Below, piece after piece: positions 45,601-53,989 of a DNA stretch of 64,000 bases. The stretch covers positions 248,001-312,000 of the forward strand of contig NZ_JAHLLW010000001.1 of NCBI RefSeq assembly GCF_019426345.1, written 5' to 3'. Position numbers and translations under genes: made by a program. The stretch is from Marinomonas lutimaris (GTDB lineage: Bacteria > Pseudomonadota > Gammaproteobacteria > Pseudomonadales > Marinomonadaceae). The notes under the pieces are model-generated. The model saw nothing but the letters and a program-made list of their open reading frames with translations, was not told the origin of the DNA and made no database searches. The first letter of the stretch is position 1. Each line of letters begins with the position of its first letter.

Positions 45601-45839
45601 GCGTTTTTCCGTTGCTGAATAATGGTTCGTGTTTGTTGTGAAAGTGTTTATTATAGAAGGTTAGCTTGATTCTTAACGAAGCAACAACCGAAAACTGGAC
45701 GAGCATTTTTTATTGTCTTTTGTTCGATCACAGATTGTTTCTAATTATGAAATAGAAGCTTGAGGAATAGCTGATATATCTTGTTTTATAGAAAGAGTAG
45801 AGTGTTACTATATTTTTGGTTGAGTTTTTATAAGGATGT

Positions 45840-46460
45840 ATGATGAACACTTCTATTTTGATACAAGAACCTAGAGTATCTGAGCGTTTGTTTTTACTAT
45901 TTCATGGGGTTGGGGCAACGCCTCAGAGTTTATCTCCTTTGGGAGATGTTTTGGCTAAGTCTTTTTCTCAAGCCGCTATAGTGTCTGTTCAGGCACCTGA
46001 TGCCTCTGATTTCGGACAAGGTTATCAGTGGTTTTCAGTACAAGGCGTGACAGAGGAAAATCGTGTTGAACGCATTGAAGCCGCGATGCCAGCCTTTATT
46101 GAGACAGTAAAATATTGGCAGCAAAAAATCGGCTTAAGTACGGAGCAAACGACGCTAATTGGATTTTCCCAAGGCGCCATTATGTCCTTGTCTTCCATGC
46201 AGATGGTCGAGGAAACGTTAGCGGAAAAAATCGTTTCTTTATCTGGGCGGTTTGCTATATCTCCCAATAAACAACCCATTAATAACACGCAAGTGCATTT
46301 TATCCATGGAAATCAAGATAATGTGATTGACTATCGCTTGTCACAATTAGCGCATGAGGCCTTAAGGGCTCGCGGTGTAGCAAGCACATACGATCTTATT
46401 CCCCATCTTGCTCATAGTGTCGATCAAACTGTTGCCACTTGTTTGCTGCAGCGTTTATAA
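45840..46460 (+). CDS. ypfH: YpfH-like esterase (phospholipase/carboxylesterase family)
   Basis: A 206-residue alpha/beta hydrolase close to E. coli YpfH: the oxyanion phrase LLFHGVGATP, the conserved QWFSVQGVTEENR, and the nucleophile motif GFSQGA (Ser near 107). The acid and base are in HGNQDNVID and HLAHSVD. It should be a cytoplasmic carboxylesterase of unknown natural substrate. Two adjacent ATG codons (45840 and 45843) follow an AAGGA site, and either could be used. It ends at a strong terminator shared with the convergent chemoreceptor. Confidence 0.9.
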   Translation: MMNTSILIQEPRVSERLFLLFHGVGATPQSLSPLGDVLAKSFSQAAIVSVQAPDASDFGQGYQWFSVQGVTEENRVERIEAAMPAFIETVKYWQQKIGLSTEQTTLIGFSQGAIMSLSSMQMVEETLAEKIVSLSGRFAISPNKQPINNTQVHFIHGNQDNVIDYRLSQLAHEALRARGVASTYDLIPHLAHSVDQTVATCLLQRL

Positions 46461-46478
46461 CTTCATTTTCGTTGATTA

Positions 46479-46520
46479 TAAAAAAACCTAACGCACGTAT
46501 TTATGCGTTAGGTTTTTTTA
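46479..46520. terminator. Bidirectional terminator between ypfH and the chemoreceptor
   Basis: A perfect 17-bp stem (46479-46495 with 46504-46520) has an eight-base loop. Seven-base A and T runs lie within the arms, giving a U-tract on either strand. It serves both convergent genes. Confidence 0.93.
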
Positions 46521-46538
46521 TTTCTCTGGTCTCTAAAA

Positions 46539-48497
46539 TTAAGACTGGCTAGATTTAAAGCGTCCTACCATGACTTTTAATTCATCAGATAGTTGGTTTA
46601 ATGCGGTTGCGGTTTGGGCAACTTGATTTGATAAGTCATTGGATTTGATGGTGCCATCATGAATCACGATGACATTGGTATTAATTTCTTCAGCAACTAA
46701 ATGTTGTTCTTCCGCTGATGCGCTGATTTGAATCATCATGTCCTTAATCTCTAGTACTGAACTAAGGATTTTTTCAAAGACCTGATGAGTCTGGGATGCC
46801 AAGACGACTGAATCTTTTGCTACGCTCACACTGTTGTTCATTTTCGTCGCAGCGAAGCCTGTTTGTTGCTGTAATTTACTAAGCATTTTATCTATTTCTT
46901 CAGTCGATGCAGCGGTACGGCCAGCAAGAGTGCGAACTTCATCTGCGACAACGGCAAAGCCGCGACCTTGTTCACCGGCACGAGCGGCTTCAATCGCTGC
47001 GTTCAATGCGAGAAGGTTGGTTTGCTCTGCAATGGCTTTGATGGTGTCTAGAATCCCCACAATGCTTTCAGACTCTTTGGATAGCTCGATCATGCTCTCG
47101 TTGGAACTATGAATTTCTTTTTCGAGTCCGTGTAACGAGTCCATTGTTTGTTGAATCAGTTTATTTCCTTCTTTAACCTGTGTTTCACTGTTTTCAGCTG
47201 CCGCTGCGGCACTACTGCAGCTAGATGCTACTTCATTGGCTGTCGCTACCATCTCGTTAAACGCTGTAGAGACATGATCGACAGAATTTACTTGGTGGGA
47301 AACCACGCCATTGAGTTCTGATGATAAATTCTCAGACTGGTGTGCAACTTGGCTAATTTTTTCGCATGAAGACTTGGTGTGGCCAATGATACTGTCTATT
47401 GAGGACACGAATTGATTAAATGCGGATGCCATTTGGCCTGCTTCATCTTTGCTTTTCACCTCTAGGCGTTGTGTTAAATCGCCTTCACCATGACTAATGT
47501 CTGTGAGTCTGTCGGCCATGTTTTTGACAGGCCGAATAACAAGGCTAGACAAAGTAGCGCCAATCACCATAAAAATGGCAATCATCACCAAGGAAATGAT
47601 GACAATAGTGACGATTAAACTGTTTGCTTGTGCATAAATAACCTTGCTGGGAACCAGACCAATAAATTTCCATTTTAGTTCCGGTGATGTGTACACTTTC
47701 GCAAACCAAACCTCGCCATCTATTACTAACTCTTGAGGCTTGGTTTCATCTGTAAGTGAGGCGTAAGGGCGTGATGCGTCAGCGATGGGCTTAAAGTTAT
47801 TTGTAGGGTCGGAAGGGTCTGCTAGAACAGTGTTGGTATCTTCTATCATGACCACATAGCCTTCACCACCAAATTTTACTTCAGCTAGCAGCTCTGTGAG
47901 TTTTTTTAGCGTCACGTCCATACCCACAGAACCATAAAAACCATTCTGTCCTTCAAAGCGTTGTAAATAATCAACAAGAGGCGCATTCGTCGAGCTGTCT
48001 CGATAGGCTGGGATGCGTATAGGGGATCGGCTATTAATCGATTGTTTGTACCAGCCTCTGTTTAACGGGTCGTAACCAGTTTCTATATCTGACATAGGCC
48101 ATTGTAAGTAGCCAGAATCATTTGACCCTAGCCAAATATAGGTTAAATCTGGATGTGATTTTCCGAATGCATCCATCAGAGCAAAGGCTTCTTGTTCTAG
48201 CGGAGAATTCTTATTTGGCGTCATCACTTGTGCTGTTTTATTCGCATAACTTTCAATACTGCCAGGAGAAAGTCTAGTGAGCGCATTTGATTGTGCGAAA
48301 AATGCGACATTTTCAGCTAAGTTGTTTAAATACATGGAGAAAATTGTATCTACATAGCTAATTTCTGATTGGCTTTGTTGCTCGAAATTCTGAAGGGCGT
48401 TAGCGCGAATATTCTTAATAATGACGGCGGATACGATAAATACAGGGAGTATTACGCCTGCTGCCATTAGGGCAATAATCTTAGATTTAACTGTCAT
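46539..48497 (-). CDS. Methyl-accepting chemotaxis protein with amino-acid-type dCache sensor
   Basis: A 652-residue chemoreceptor: TM1 about 8-28, periplasmic dCache, TM2 about 270-295, HAMP, and the signalling domain with tip [21 protein letters not shown]. The sensor contains YDPLNRGWY (142-150), Y165 and D194, matching the dCache_1AA pattern (Y, R, W, Y, then Y and D) known to bind amino-acid alpha-carboxyl and amino groups. It is therefore predicted to sense amino acids. I chose the ATG at 48497 because AGAGG precedes it; an ATG 27 bases upstream lacks such a site. There is no CheR pentapeptide at the C-terminus. Confidence 0.93.
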   Translation of the reverse strand: MTVKSKIIALMAAGVILPVFIVSAVIIKNIRANALQNFEQQSQSEISYVDTIFSMYLNNLAENVAFFAQSNALTRLSPGSIESYANKTAQVMTPNKNSPLEQEAFALMDAFGKSHPDLTYIWLGSNDSGYLQWPMSDIETGYDPLNRGWYKQSINSRSPIRIPAYRDSSTNAPLVDYLQRFEGQNGFYGSVGMDVTLKKLTELLAEVKFGGEGYVVMIEDTNTVLADPSDPTNNFKPIADASRPYASLTDETKPQELVIDGEVWFAKVYTSPELKWKFIGLVPSKVIYAQANSLIVTIVIISLVMIAIFMVIGATLSSLVIRPVKNMADRLTDISHGEGDLTQRLEVKSKDEAGQMASAFNQFVSSIDSIIGHTKSSCEKISQVAHQSENLSSELNGVVSHQVNSVDHVSTAFNEMVATANEVASSCSSAAAAAENSETQVKEGNKLIQQTMDSLHGLEKEIHSSNESMIELSKESESIVGILDTIKAIAEQTNLLALNAAIEAARAGEQGRGFAVVADEVRTLAGRTAASTEEIDKMLSKLQQQTGFAATKMNNSVSVAKDSVVLASQTHQVFEKILSSVLEIKDMMIQISASAEEQHLVAEEINTNVIVIHDGTIKSNDLSNQVAQTATALNQLSDELKVMVGRFKSSQS

Positions 48498-48741
48498 GGA
48501 AACCTCTTTACTTAATACATCCAATAAAAGTAAGGAATGTCGGAGCTTTTAACGAGCTGAAAACATCCTATTAAATAGCGTTTTCTCTGAAGTTACATTC
48601 CTTGTAATTCTTGAGCATGAAAATAAGCGATTTTTAGGTCTTTGTCTTGTTATTTTCTATTTTATTTGAAAGTTAAAAATTGAAAAACTGGCACAGCAAG
48701 TGCTTATATATTCTTTTCAACTCTTGGTTAGGTAAAAACTT

Positions 48742-49509
48742 ATGAAGTTCACTGCGTCATTTTTATTACTCGCATCCACTATGACTTACAGCGCTATAGC
48801 GCAAGCTGATCGCTTGGAAGATATTCAAAAGCAAGGCTATATCACCGTTGGCACCACGGGGGATTACAAGCCTTTTTCGTATTACGATGGCAGCACTTTT
48901 TCAGGTTACGATATTGATGTGGCTAAGTATTTTGCGACGGAAATGGGTGTAGAAGTGAAGTTTGTGCAAACGACATGGAAAGATTTATTAACCGGTTTGG
49001 ATAACGACAAATACGATATCGCCATGGGCGGTATTACACGCCGAATTTCTCGCCAAATGGCGGCAGAACAAAGCCAAGGATACATGACGTTTGGTAAATG
49101 CTTCCTTGTTTCACAAGGTCGTGAGTCCTTGTTTGATACGCTAGAAAAAGTGAATCGTCCAGAAGTAAAAGTGGGCGTGAATATTGGCGGTACTAACGAA
49201 AAGTTTGCCGATCAGTTCCTTACTAAAGCGACGATCGTGCGTTTTGAAAACAATCTAGATGTACCTAAAGCCGTCGAAGCAGGCAAAGTCGATGTGATGG
49301 TAACAGAGACGCCTGAAGCGCTTTATTATCAAGTCATTAACAAGAAACTGGATGCAGTACGTGAAGACAATCCGTTCACCAAAAGCCAATTCGGTTATTT
49401 GATTCCAGAAGGTGAACAGCGCTTGTTGAATACTGTTAATTTCATGATGGATGAGATGAAATTAAAAGGTGTTGATGAAACCTTTATGGCGAACAACTCG
49501 CTTAAATAA
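48742..49509 (+). CDS. Periplasmic solute-binding protein resembling cyclohexadienyl dehydratase PheC
   Basis: A 255-residue SBP family 3 protein with a signal peptide ending near IAQAD (about 22). The phrases TTGDYKPFSY, YDIAMGGITRR, IGGTNEKFADQFL and MVTETPEA match the pattern of periplasmic cyclohexadienyl dehydratase (PheC), which evolved from amino-acid-binding proteins and makes phenylpyruvate. No permease or ATPase gene is adjacent, which fits an enzyme or sensor more than a transporter subunit. Binding of an amino acid or related acid cannot be excluded. It is divergent from the chemoreceptor, so partnership with it is conceivable. Confidence 0.75.
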   Translation: MKFTASFLLLASTMTYSAIAQADRLEDIQKQGYITVGTTGDYKPFSYYDGSTFSGYDIDVAKYFATEMGVEVKFVQTTWKDLLTGLDNDKYDIAMGGITRRISRQMAAEQSQGYMTFGKCFLVSQGRESLFDTLEKVNRPEVKVGVNIGGTNEKFADQFLTKATIVRFENNLDVPKAVEAGKVDVMVTETPEALYYQVINKKLDAVREDNPFTKSQFGYLIPEGEQRLLNTVNFMMDEMKLKGVDETFMANNSLK

Positions 49510-49521
49510 ATTATTTATTAT

Positions 49522-49562
49522 CGGCTCAACTTATTCTTAACTGATTAAGTTGGGCCGTTTTC
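49522..49562 (+). terminator. Rho-independent terminator after the PheC-like gene
   Basis: A 12-bp stem (49522-49533 with 49546-49557, one G-U pair) has a 12-base loop and is followed by TTTT. It begins 12 bases after the stop. Confidence 0.82.
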
Positions 49563-49670
49563 AATTCTTCCGCCCAAATTATCTTTTGTCAGCTCGCCCA
49601 ATACTCCTTATTATTCGCTCCTCTTTTTATTCTTTTCCGACTCGCGCAAGAGTCATTTAAGGACAATGTT

Positions 49671-50432
49671 ATGGATTACAGTCTATTCACTGTGTCTCTT
49701 TTGATCGGTACAGGTTTTATTGCTGGCATTATTAATACTTTGGCGGGCGGCGGTTCCAACCTGACCTTGCCTGCTTTGATGGTCATGGGCATGCCTGCTG
49801 ACATCGCCAACGCAACAAACCGCGTTGGCGTGTTTTTACAGAATGTGGCAGCGACCTTCGGCTTTCGCAAAGCGAAGAAGCTTGATAATGCTGACATCTT
49901 GCCAGTAATGATTCCGTCGTTACTTGGCGGCGTGGTCGGTGCGTTTGCTGCCAGTTATGCGCCAGAAACTTGGCTTAAACCTTTGCTATTGAGCGCCATG
50001 ATTGGCATGACGATTATCATGATTATTCGTCCTACCATGATTGCGCCACCAGAAGGTACTGTGCCGTTTAAAGTATCGGAAAAGCCAAGTGCTTGGATCG
50101 CTTTGTTTATTGCTGGTGTGTACGGTGGCTTTGTTCAAGCAGGTGTGGGGTTTATCTTGATTGCCGCTTTAGCAGGCACCTTGCGTTACGACCTAGTTCG
50201 TACCAATGCGCTAAAAATGGTCTGTACACTTGGCTTTACCGCGTTGGCATTAGGCGTGTTTATTTGGAACGACCAGATCCTTTGGATTCCTGGATTAATC
50301 TTAGCGTCTGGCACTATGCTTGGCTCGTTTCTCGCGGTGAAATTGGCCATAAAGGCCAACCCGAGTCATCTAAAATGGTTCCTTTTCATCATGACAGTTT
50401 GTGGTAGCGCTGCAGCCCTTTTGAGTGATTAA
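49671..50432 (+). CDS. TauE/SafE (TSUP) family membrane permease
   Basis: A 253-residue integral membrane protein with about eight hydrophobic segments and the family repeat. Half 1 has GFIAGIINTLAGGGSNLTLPALMVMGMP plus ANATNRVGV; half 2 has FIAGVYGGFVQAGVGFILIAAL plus RTNALKM. TSUP members export sulfite or organosulfonates, or move small organic anions; the substrate here is unknown. It is a single gene with its own upstream region. Confidence 0.9.
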   Translation: MDYSLFTVSLLIGTGFIAGIINTLAGGGSNLTLPALMVMGMPADIANATNRVGVFLQNVAATFGFRKAKKLDNADILPVMIPSLLGGVVGAFAASYAPETWLKPLLLSAMIGMTIIMIIRPTMIAPPEGTVPFKVSEKPSAWIALFIAGVYGGFVQAGVGFILIAALAGTLRYDLVRTNALKMVCTLGFTALALGVFIWNDQILWIPGLILASGTMLGSFLAVKLAIKANPSHLKWFLFIMTVCGSAAALLSD

Positions 50433-50480
50433 AGATATTTCTTCTTTCTAATGTTTTGTGGGAAACAGTGATTTATTAAA

Positions 50481-50499
50481 AATAAAACATCGTTTTACT
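50481..50499. promoter_or_regulatory. KdgR-like operator upstream of the pectate lyase
   Basis: The 19 bases AATAAAACATCGTTTTACT match the degenerate KdgR-box consensus as I recall it (AATRAAAYRYYRTTTYATT) at 18 of 19 positions. The site lies 150 bases upstream of the pectate lyase start and at no other gene. KdgR represses pectinolysis genes in enterobacteria. Confidence 0.5.
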
Positions 50500-50651
50500 T
50501 TGTTGGTTTTCCTGATAGTCTATTCTCCTATACAGAAAGCATCGCTGTAGGTTGCTCTTTGTATGCAGCCAATAAAAATAACAATGCGATTTGAAAATAT
50601 GCACGGCGAGTGTTCTTGATCTGCTTATTTTCAATGTCTTTGGAGAATAAA

Positions 50652-52169
50652 ATGAATAGAAAAATTTTAGCAGCGTCTTGTATGGCGGCTAGCTTAATTG
50701 CCGGATGTTCAGCTGTGAGTACGGATAACACGTCACAGAAGCAGTCAAATACTGGAAAGAATAGTATGACGCAAAATGTGGCGCGTGTTGTTCTTCCTCT
50801 TAACGACGGCTGGGCGGCAGCCGAAGGGCAAGTGACGGGCGGTGCGAATGCACTTGATGCTCATATTTATACCGTCAGTAGTCGAAAAGCCTTCGTTGAT
50901 GCATTAAAAGAAGCGGGTAACCTCCCTAAGATTATTCAAATTAGTGGCACGATTAACTTATCATCTAATGATCAAGGTCGTGAGCTGACTGAATCAGATT
51001 ATCGTGTTGCACCTTATAATTTCGAAGATTATAAACATGCTTACGCACCCTCTGTGTGGAATATACAACCACTTATTAAAAAACGCCCAAATAGGGATTT
51101 AACCGGCCCTCAAGAAGAAGCTCGTTTAGCCTCGGCTAAAAAACAAAAAGACCAAATTGTCATTGATGTCCCTTCAAATACCAGCATCATAGGTTTAGGT
51201 AAAAACGCAAAAATCATTAAAGGCACCTTGCAAATTAGTGCAGGCGTTGAAAACGTCATCATTCGTAATATTACTTTTGAAGACGCGTTTGATTATTTCC
51301 CCGGTTGGGATCCAGGTGATAGTTTTAAAATTGACACCAATTACCCTGGCTGCATGGAGGAATATACGGATGCTTCACATGGGCCACAACTATGTCCAGG
51401 AGGTCGTTGGAATTCAGAGTATGACTTGATCTCTATCAACGGTGGTAAGCGTGTTTGGATCGATCACAGCACTTTCTCTGATGGTGATCGCCCAGACTCC
51501 ATGTTCCCGCCAGTCTATTCATTCCCACAGAATGAAATTACACAAAAAGTTCAGCATCATGATGGTTTGGTTGATATTACTAATCAGGCGGATCTAGTGA
51601 CGATTTCTAATAGCTATTTTCACGATCATGATAAGGCTTTCTTGATTGGTAATAGTGATGGAAAAACCGCAGACACTGGCTATTTACGAGTTACCTTGCA
51701 CGGTAATTACTTTAAAAATGTCGGTCAGCGTATGCCGCGTGTTCGTTATGGCAAAGTGCATAGTTACAACAATTACTTTGTCGGTAATGCAGAAGGCGAT
51801 GGTGTTGGTGCAAATGCTTACGAGCGCCATTTGAATTCGTTGGAACATAAGCCTAAGCACAATATTGTTCGCCAAGCATTGGGAGCAGGTAAAGACTCAG
51901 CGATATACTCAGAAGCCAATGTGTTTGAAATCAAAAATGGCGATGCTTCTCATGCTATCGGTAATATGAAAGGGAAAGTGGCTTACGATCAGGGATCAAT
52001 GTTCAATGGCGAAATGATTGATATCGTTGAAGAAGCGAACAAAGCCAGTGGCAAACCTCTTTCTAAAGAGGTGGGCTGGACGCCAACCTTATATGGCCCA
52101 ACGCCAGTATTGCCTGCCGCAGACGTGATTGACTACGTTAAACAAAACGCAGGAGCTGGCAAGCTATAG
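50652..52169 (+). CDS. Lipoprotein pectate lyase (polysaccharide lyase family 1)
   Basis: A 505-residue pectate lyase that cleaves polygalacturonate by beta-elimination with calcium. The N-terminus is a lipoprotein signal with lipobox LIAGC (Cys about 18), so it is likely anchored in the outer membrane or at the surface. Beta-helix motifs in order are VIIRNITFED, WIDHSTFSDG, HHDGLVDIT, and RMPRVRYGKVHSYNNY with the catalytic Arg. I chose the ATG at 50652 because GGAG precedes it and the lipobox then sits at the normal place; an upstream in-frame ATG (50610) does not. No galacturonate catabolic genes are in the window. Confidence 0.92.
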   Translation: MNRKILAASCMAASLIAGCSAVSTDNTSQKQSNTGKNSMTQNVARVVLPLNDGWAAAEGQVTGGANALDAHIYTVSSRKAFVDALKEAGNLPKIIQISGTINLSSNDQGRELTESDYRVAPYNFEDYKHAYAPSVWNIQPLIKKRPNRDLTGPQEEARLASAKKQKDQIVIDVPSNTSIIGLGKNAKIIKGTLQISAGVENVIIRNITFEDAFDYFPGWDPGDSFKIDTNYPGCMEEYTDASHGPQLCPGGRWNSEYDLISINGGKRVWIDHSTFSDGDRPDSMFPPVYSFPQNEITQKVQHHDGLVDITNQADLVTISNSYFHDHDKAFLIGNSDGKTADTGYLRVTLHGNYFKNVGQRMPRVRYGKVHSYNNYFVGNAEGDGVGANAYERHLNSLEHKPKHNIVRQALGAGKDSAIYSEANVFEIKNGDASHAIGNMKGKVAYDQGSMFNGEMIDIVEEANKASGKPLSKEVGWTPTLYGPTPVLPAADVIDYVKQNAGAGKL

Positions 52170-52200
52170 CAATGAAAAAATAGAGCGTGTTTTCACTTAT

Positions 52201-52237
52201 GCCGATGTCATTTCAATCGAAATACATCGGCTTTTTT
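52201..52237 (+). terminator. Rho-independent terminator after the pectate lyase gene
   Basis: gccgatgt (52201-52208) pairs with acatcggc (52224-52231), followed by six T residues. Confidence 0.82.
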
Positions 52238-52420
52238 GTTCGTTCTCTCCAAAAACACAGTATTTATTAGCTATAAAGTGGGCTCTTTACAGCCAAGCTA
52301 TTAGCTGCACAAAAATACAATCGACAAAATTGACAGTCATTTAAACTAGAAGCTCTTTACTACTATTTGTCATGATTAAGCTCTAACATTAGACGCGCTA
52401 TCCTTATAAAAGAGAACACT

Positions 52421-53044
52421 ATGTATTTGCCAAAACACTTTGAAATAAACGATCAAGAAGAGTTGCTCGACTTTGTTAAAGCCTTTCCCTTCGCGACGTT
52501 AGTTTCTAATGGTGATGACGGTTTAAACGCCGAGCATATTCCTATGCTGGTTCATGTCGATGCAGAGAATAGAGTTGTCTTGCAAGCTCATATCGCCAAG
52601 GCCAATAAGCTTTGGCAGAACCTAGTGAATCAAGCGGATGTATTGATTATTTTCCAAGGCGAAAATGCTTATATAACACCGAATTGGTATCCCTCTAAAA
52701 AAGTAGATGGCAAAGCGGTGCCAACATGGAACTACCGAGCGGTTCACATCAAAGGCACAATAAACTTTATCCATGAAGCCGAATGGAAGTTGTTGTTATT
52801 GGAAAAACTCACCAATATCCACGAGCAGAAACAACCTGCACCTTGGTCTATCTCCGATGCGCCACAAGATTATATAGAACAGCGGCTTGCTGGCATTGTT
52901 GGTGTGGAAATCACCGTGACCGACATTCAAGGTAAATTCAAACTTAGCCAAAACCAAAGTGTTGAAAACAAAAACGGCGTATGGGATGGATTGGCGCAAA
53001 CGCAGCATCCGATGATGGCTGTGATGCAGAAAATATCTGACTAA
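52421..53044 (+). CDS. FMN-binding PaiB-like protein
   Basis: A 207-residue member of the PaiB family (PF04299), a split-barrel flavin-binding fold related to pyridoxamine-phosphate oxidases. Family signatures are MYLPKHFEI, NAEHIPML, GENAYITPNWYPSK and VPTWNYRAVHIKG. In Bacillus PaiB affects protease and sporulation genes; in Proteobacteria the role is unclear. It is convergent with the response-regulator gene, with 23 bases between them and no obvious terminator. Confidence 0.9.
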   Translation: MYLPKHFEINDQEELLDFVKAFPFATLVSNGDDGLNAEHIPMLVHVDAENRVVLQAHIAKANKLWQNLVNQADVLIIFQGENAYITPNWYPSKKVDGKAVPTWNYRAVHIKGTINFIHEAEWKLLLLEKLTNIHEQKQPAPWSISDAPQDYIEQRLAGIVGVEITVTDIQGKFKLSQNQSVENKNGVWDGLAQTQHPMMAVMQKISD

Positions 53045-53067
53045 GTTTCTTTCGCTGATAAAAGTCA

Positions 53068-53988
53068 TTAGGTCATATCGTTGTTGTTAACGCTTTTCCA
53101 TTTAACTTGGTTTTTGCCATTATGTTTTGCAAGGTATAGAGCTTCATCAGCTGTTGTGAATAAAGACTCAAAACTAAGGCCTTTTTTAGGCGTAATAGAG
53201 GCGACTCCAGCGCTGATAGTGACAACATTTTTATCTTTTTTATGGCAGGTGATGGCCATTTTATGGACTTCGTCAATGCATTTATTAAGGCGCAGTAATG
53301 CTTCTTTTTTGGTCGTTTTGGGCATAATAGCGACAAATTCTTCTCCGCCATATCGCGCCACTAGATCACCATTATGTTTAAAGTTATTACTTAGAATAGC
53401 GGCAACTTTTTGCAACACTTTATCACCAGCTGCATGACCGTAAAAATCGTTATATTGTTTGAAATTATCAATATCGATAACGGCTAAAGATAAGGTCTCG
53501 TTAAGCTCTCCCATTAACTCCCATTCAGATCGAATGGTTTCTTCATATTTGCGCCGGTTGGCCAAAGACGTTAATGGATCTATGGTGCTTAAGCGTTCTA
53601 ATATGCGGTGTTGATTAATGAGTTTAAGATGCAAGGCAACCCTAGCTTTTATGATCGAAGCATGTATTGGCTTTTGAATGTAATCACTGGCGCCGAGTAA
53701 AAGTCCCTTCTCTTCATTTTCTATGTCATCCAATGCGGTGATAAAAATGACTGGAATATCGCATGTCCTTGCGTCTTGGCTTAGCTTGTTCATTGTTTCG
53801 AAGCCATTCATCTCTGGCATTATAACGTCGAGTAGAATTAAGTCCGGTGAAAATTCTAACGCTTTACGGACGCCTTGCTCTCCGCTTTTTGCCATTATAA
53901 TGTCGACTTCGTCACGCAAAATATCACTGATGATTTGTAAGTTGATTACTTCGTCATCGATAATAAGGACACTAAATGCATTGGGCAT
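53068..53988 (-). CDS. Response regulator with GGDEF (diguanylate cyclase) output
   Basis: A 306-residue protein: receiver domain at 5-120 (phospho-acceptor D54 in LLDVIMPEMNG, K106) and GGDEF domain at about 135-300. The active site is GGEEF (214-218), a functional variant, so cyclic-di-GMP synthesis is expected. The product-inhibition I-site RxxD is degenerate: the Asp is kept (D208) but the Arg position is His. The start lies one base after the histidine-kinase stop, so the two are co-translated and form a phosphorelay pair. Confidence 0.94.
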   Translation of the reverse strand: MPNAFSVLIIDDEVINLQIISDILRDEVDIIMAKSGEQGVRKALEFSPDLILLDVIMPEMNGFETMNKLSQDARTCDIPVIFITALDDIENEEKGLLLGASDYIQKPIHASIIKARVALHLKLINQHRILERLSTIDPLTSLANRRKYEETIRSEWELMGELNETLSLAVIDIDNFKQYNDFYGHAAGDKVLQKVAAILSNNFKHNGDLVARYGGEEFVAIMPKTTKKEALLRLNKCIDEVHKMAITCHKKDKNVVTISAGVASITPKKGLSFESLFTTADEALYLAKHNGKNQVKWKSVNNNDMT

Positions 53989-53989
53989 T

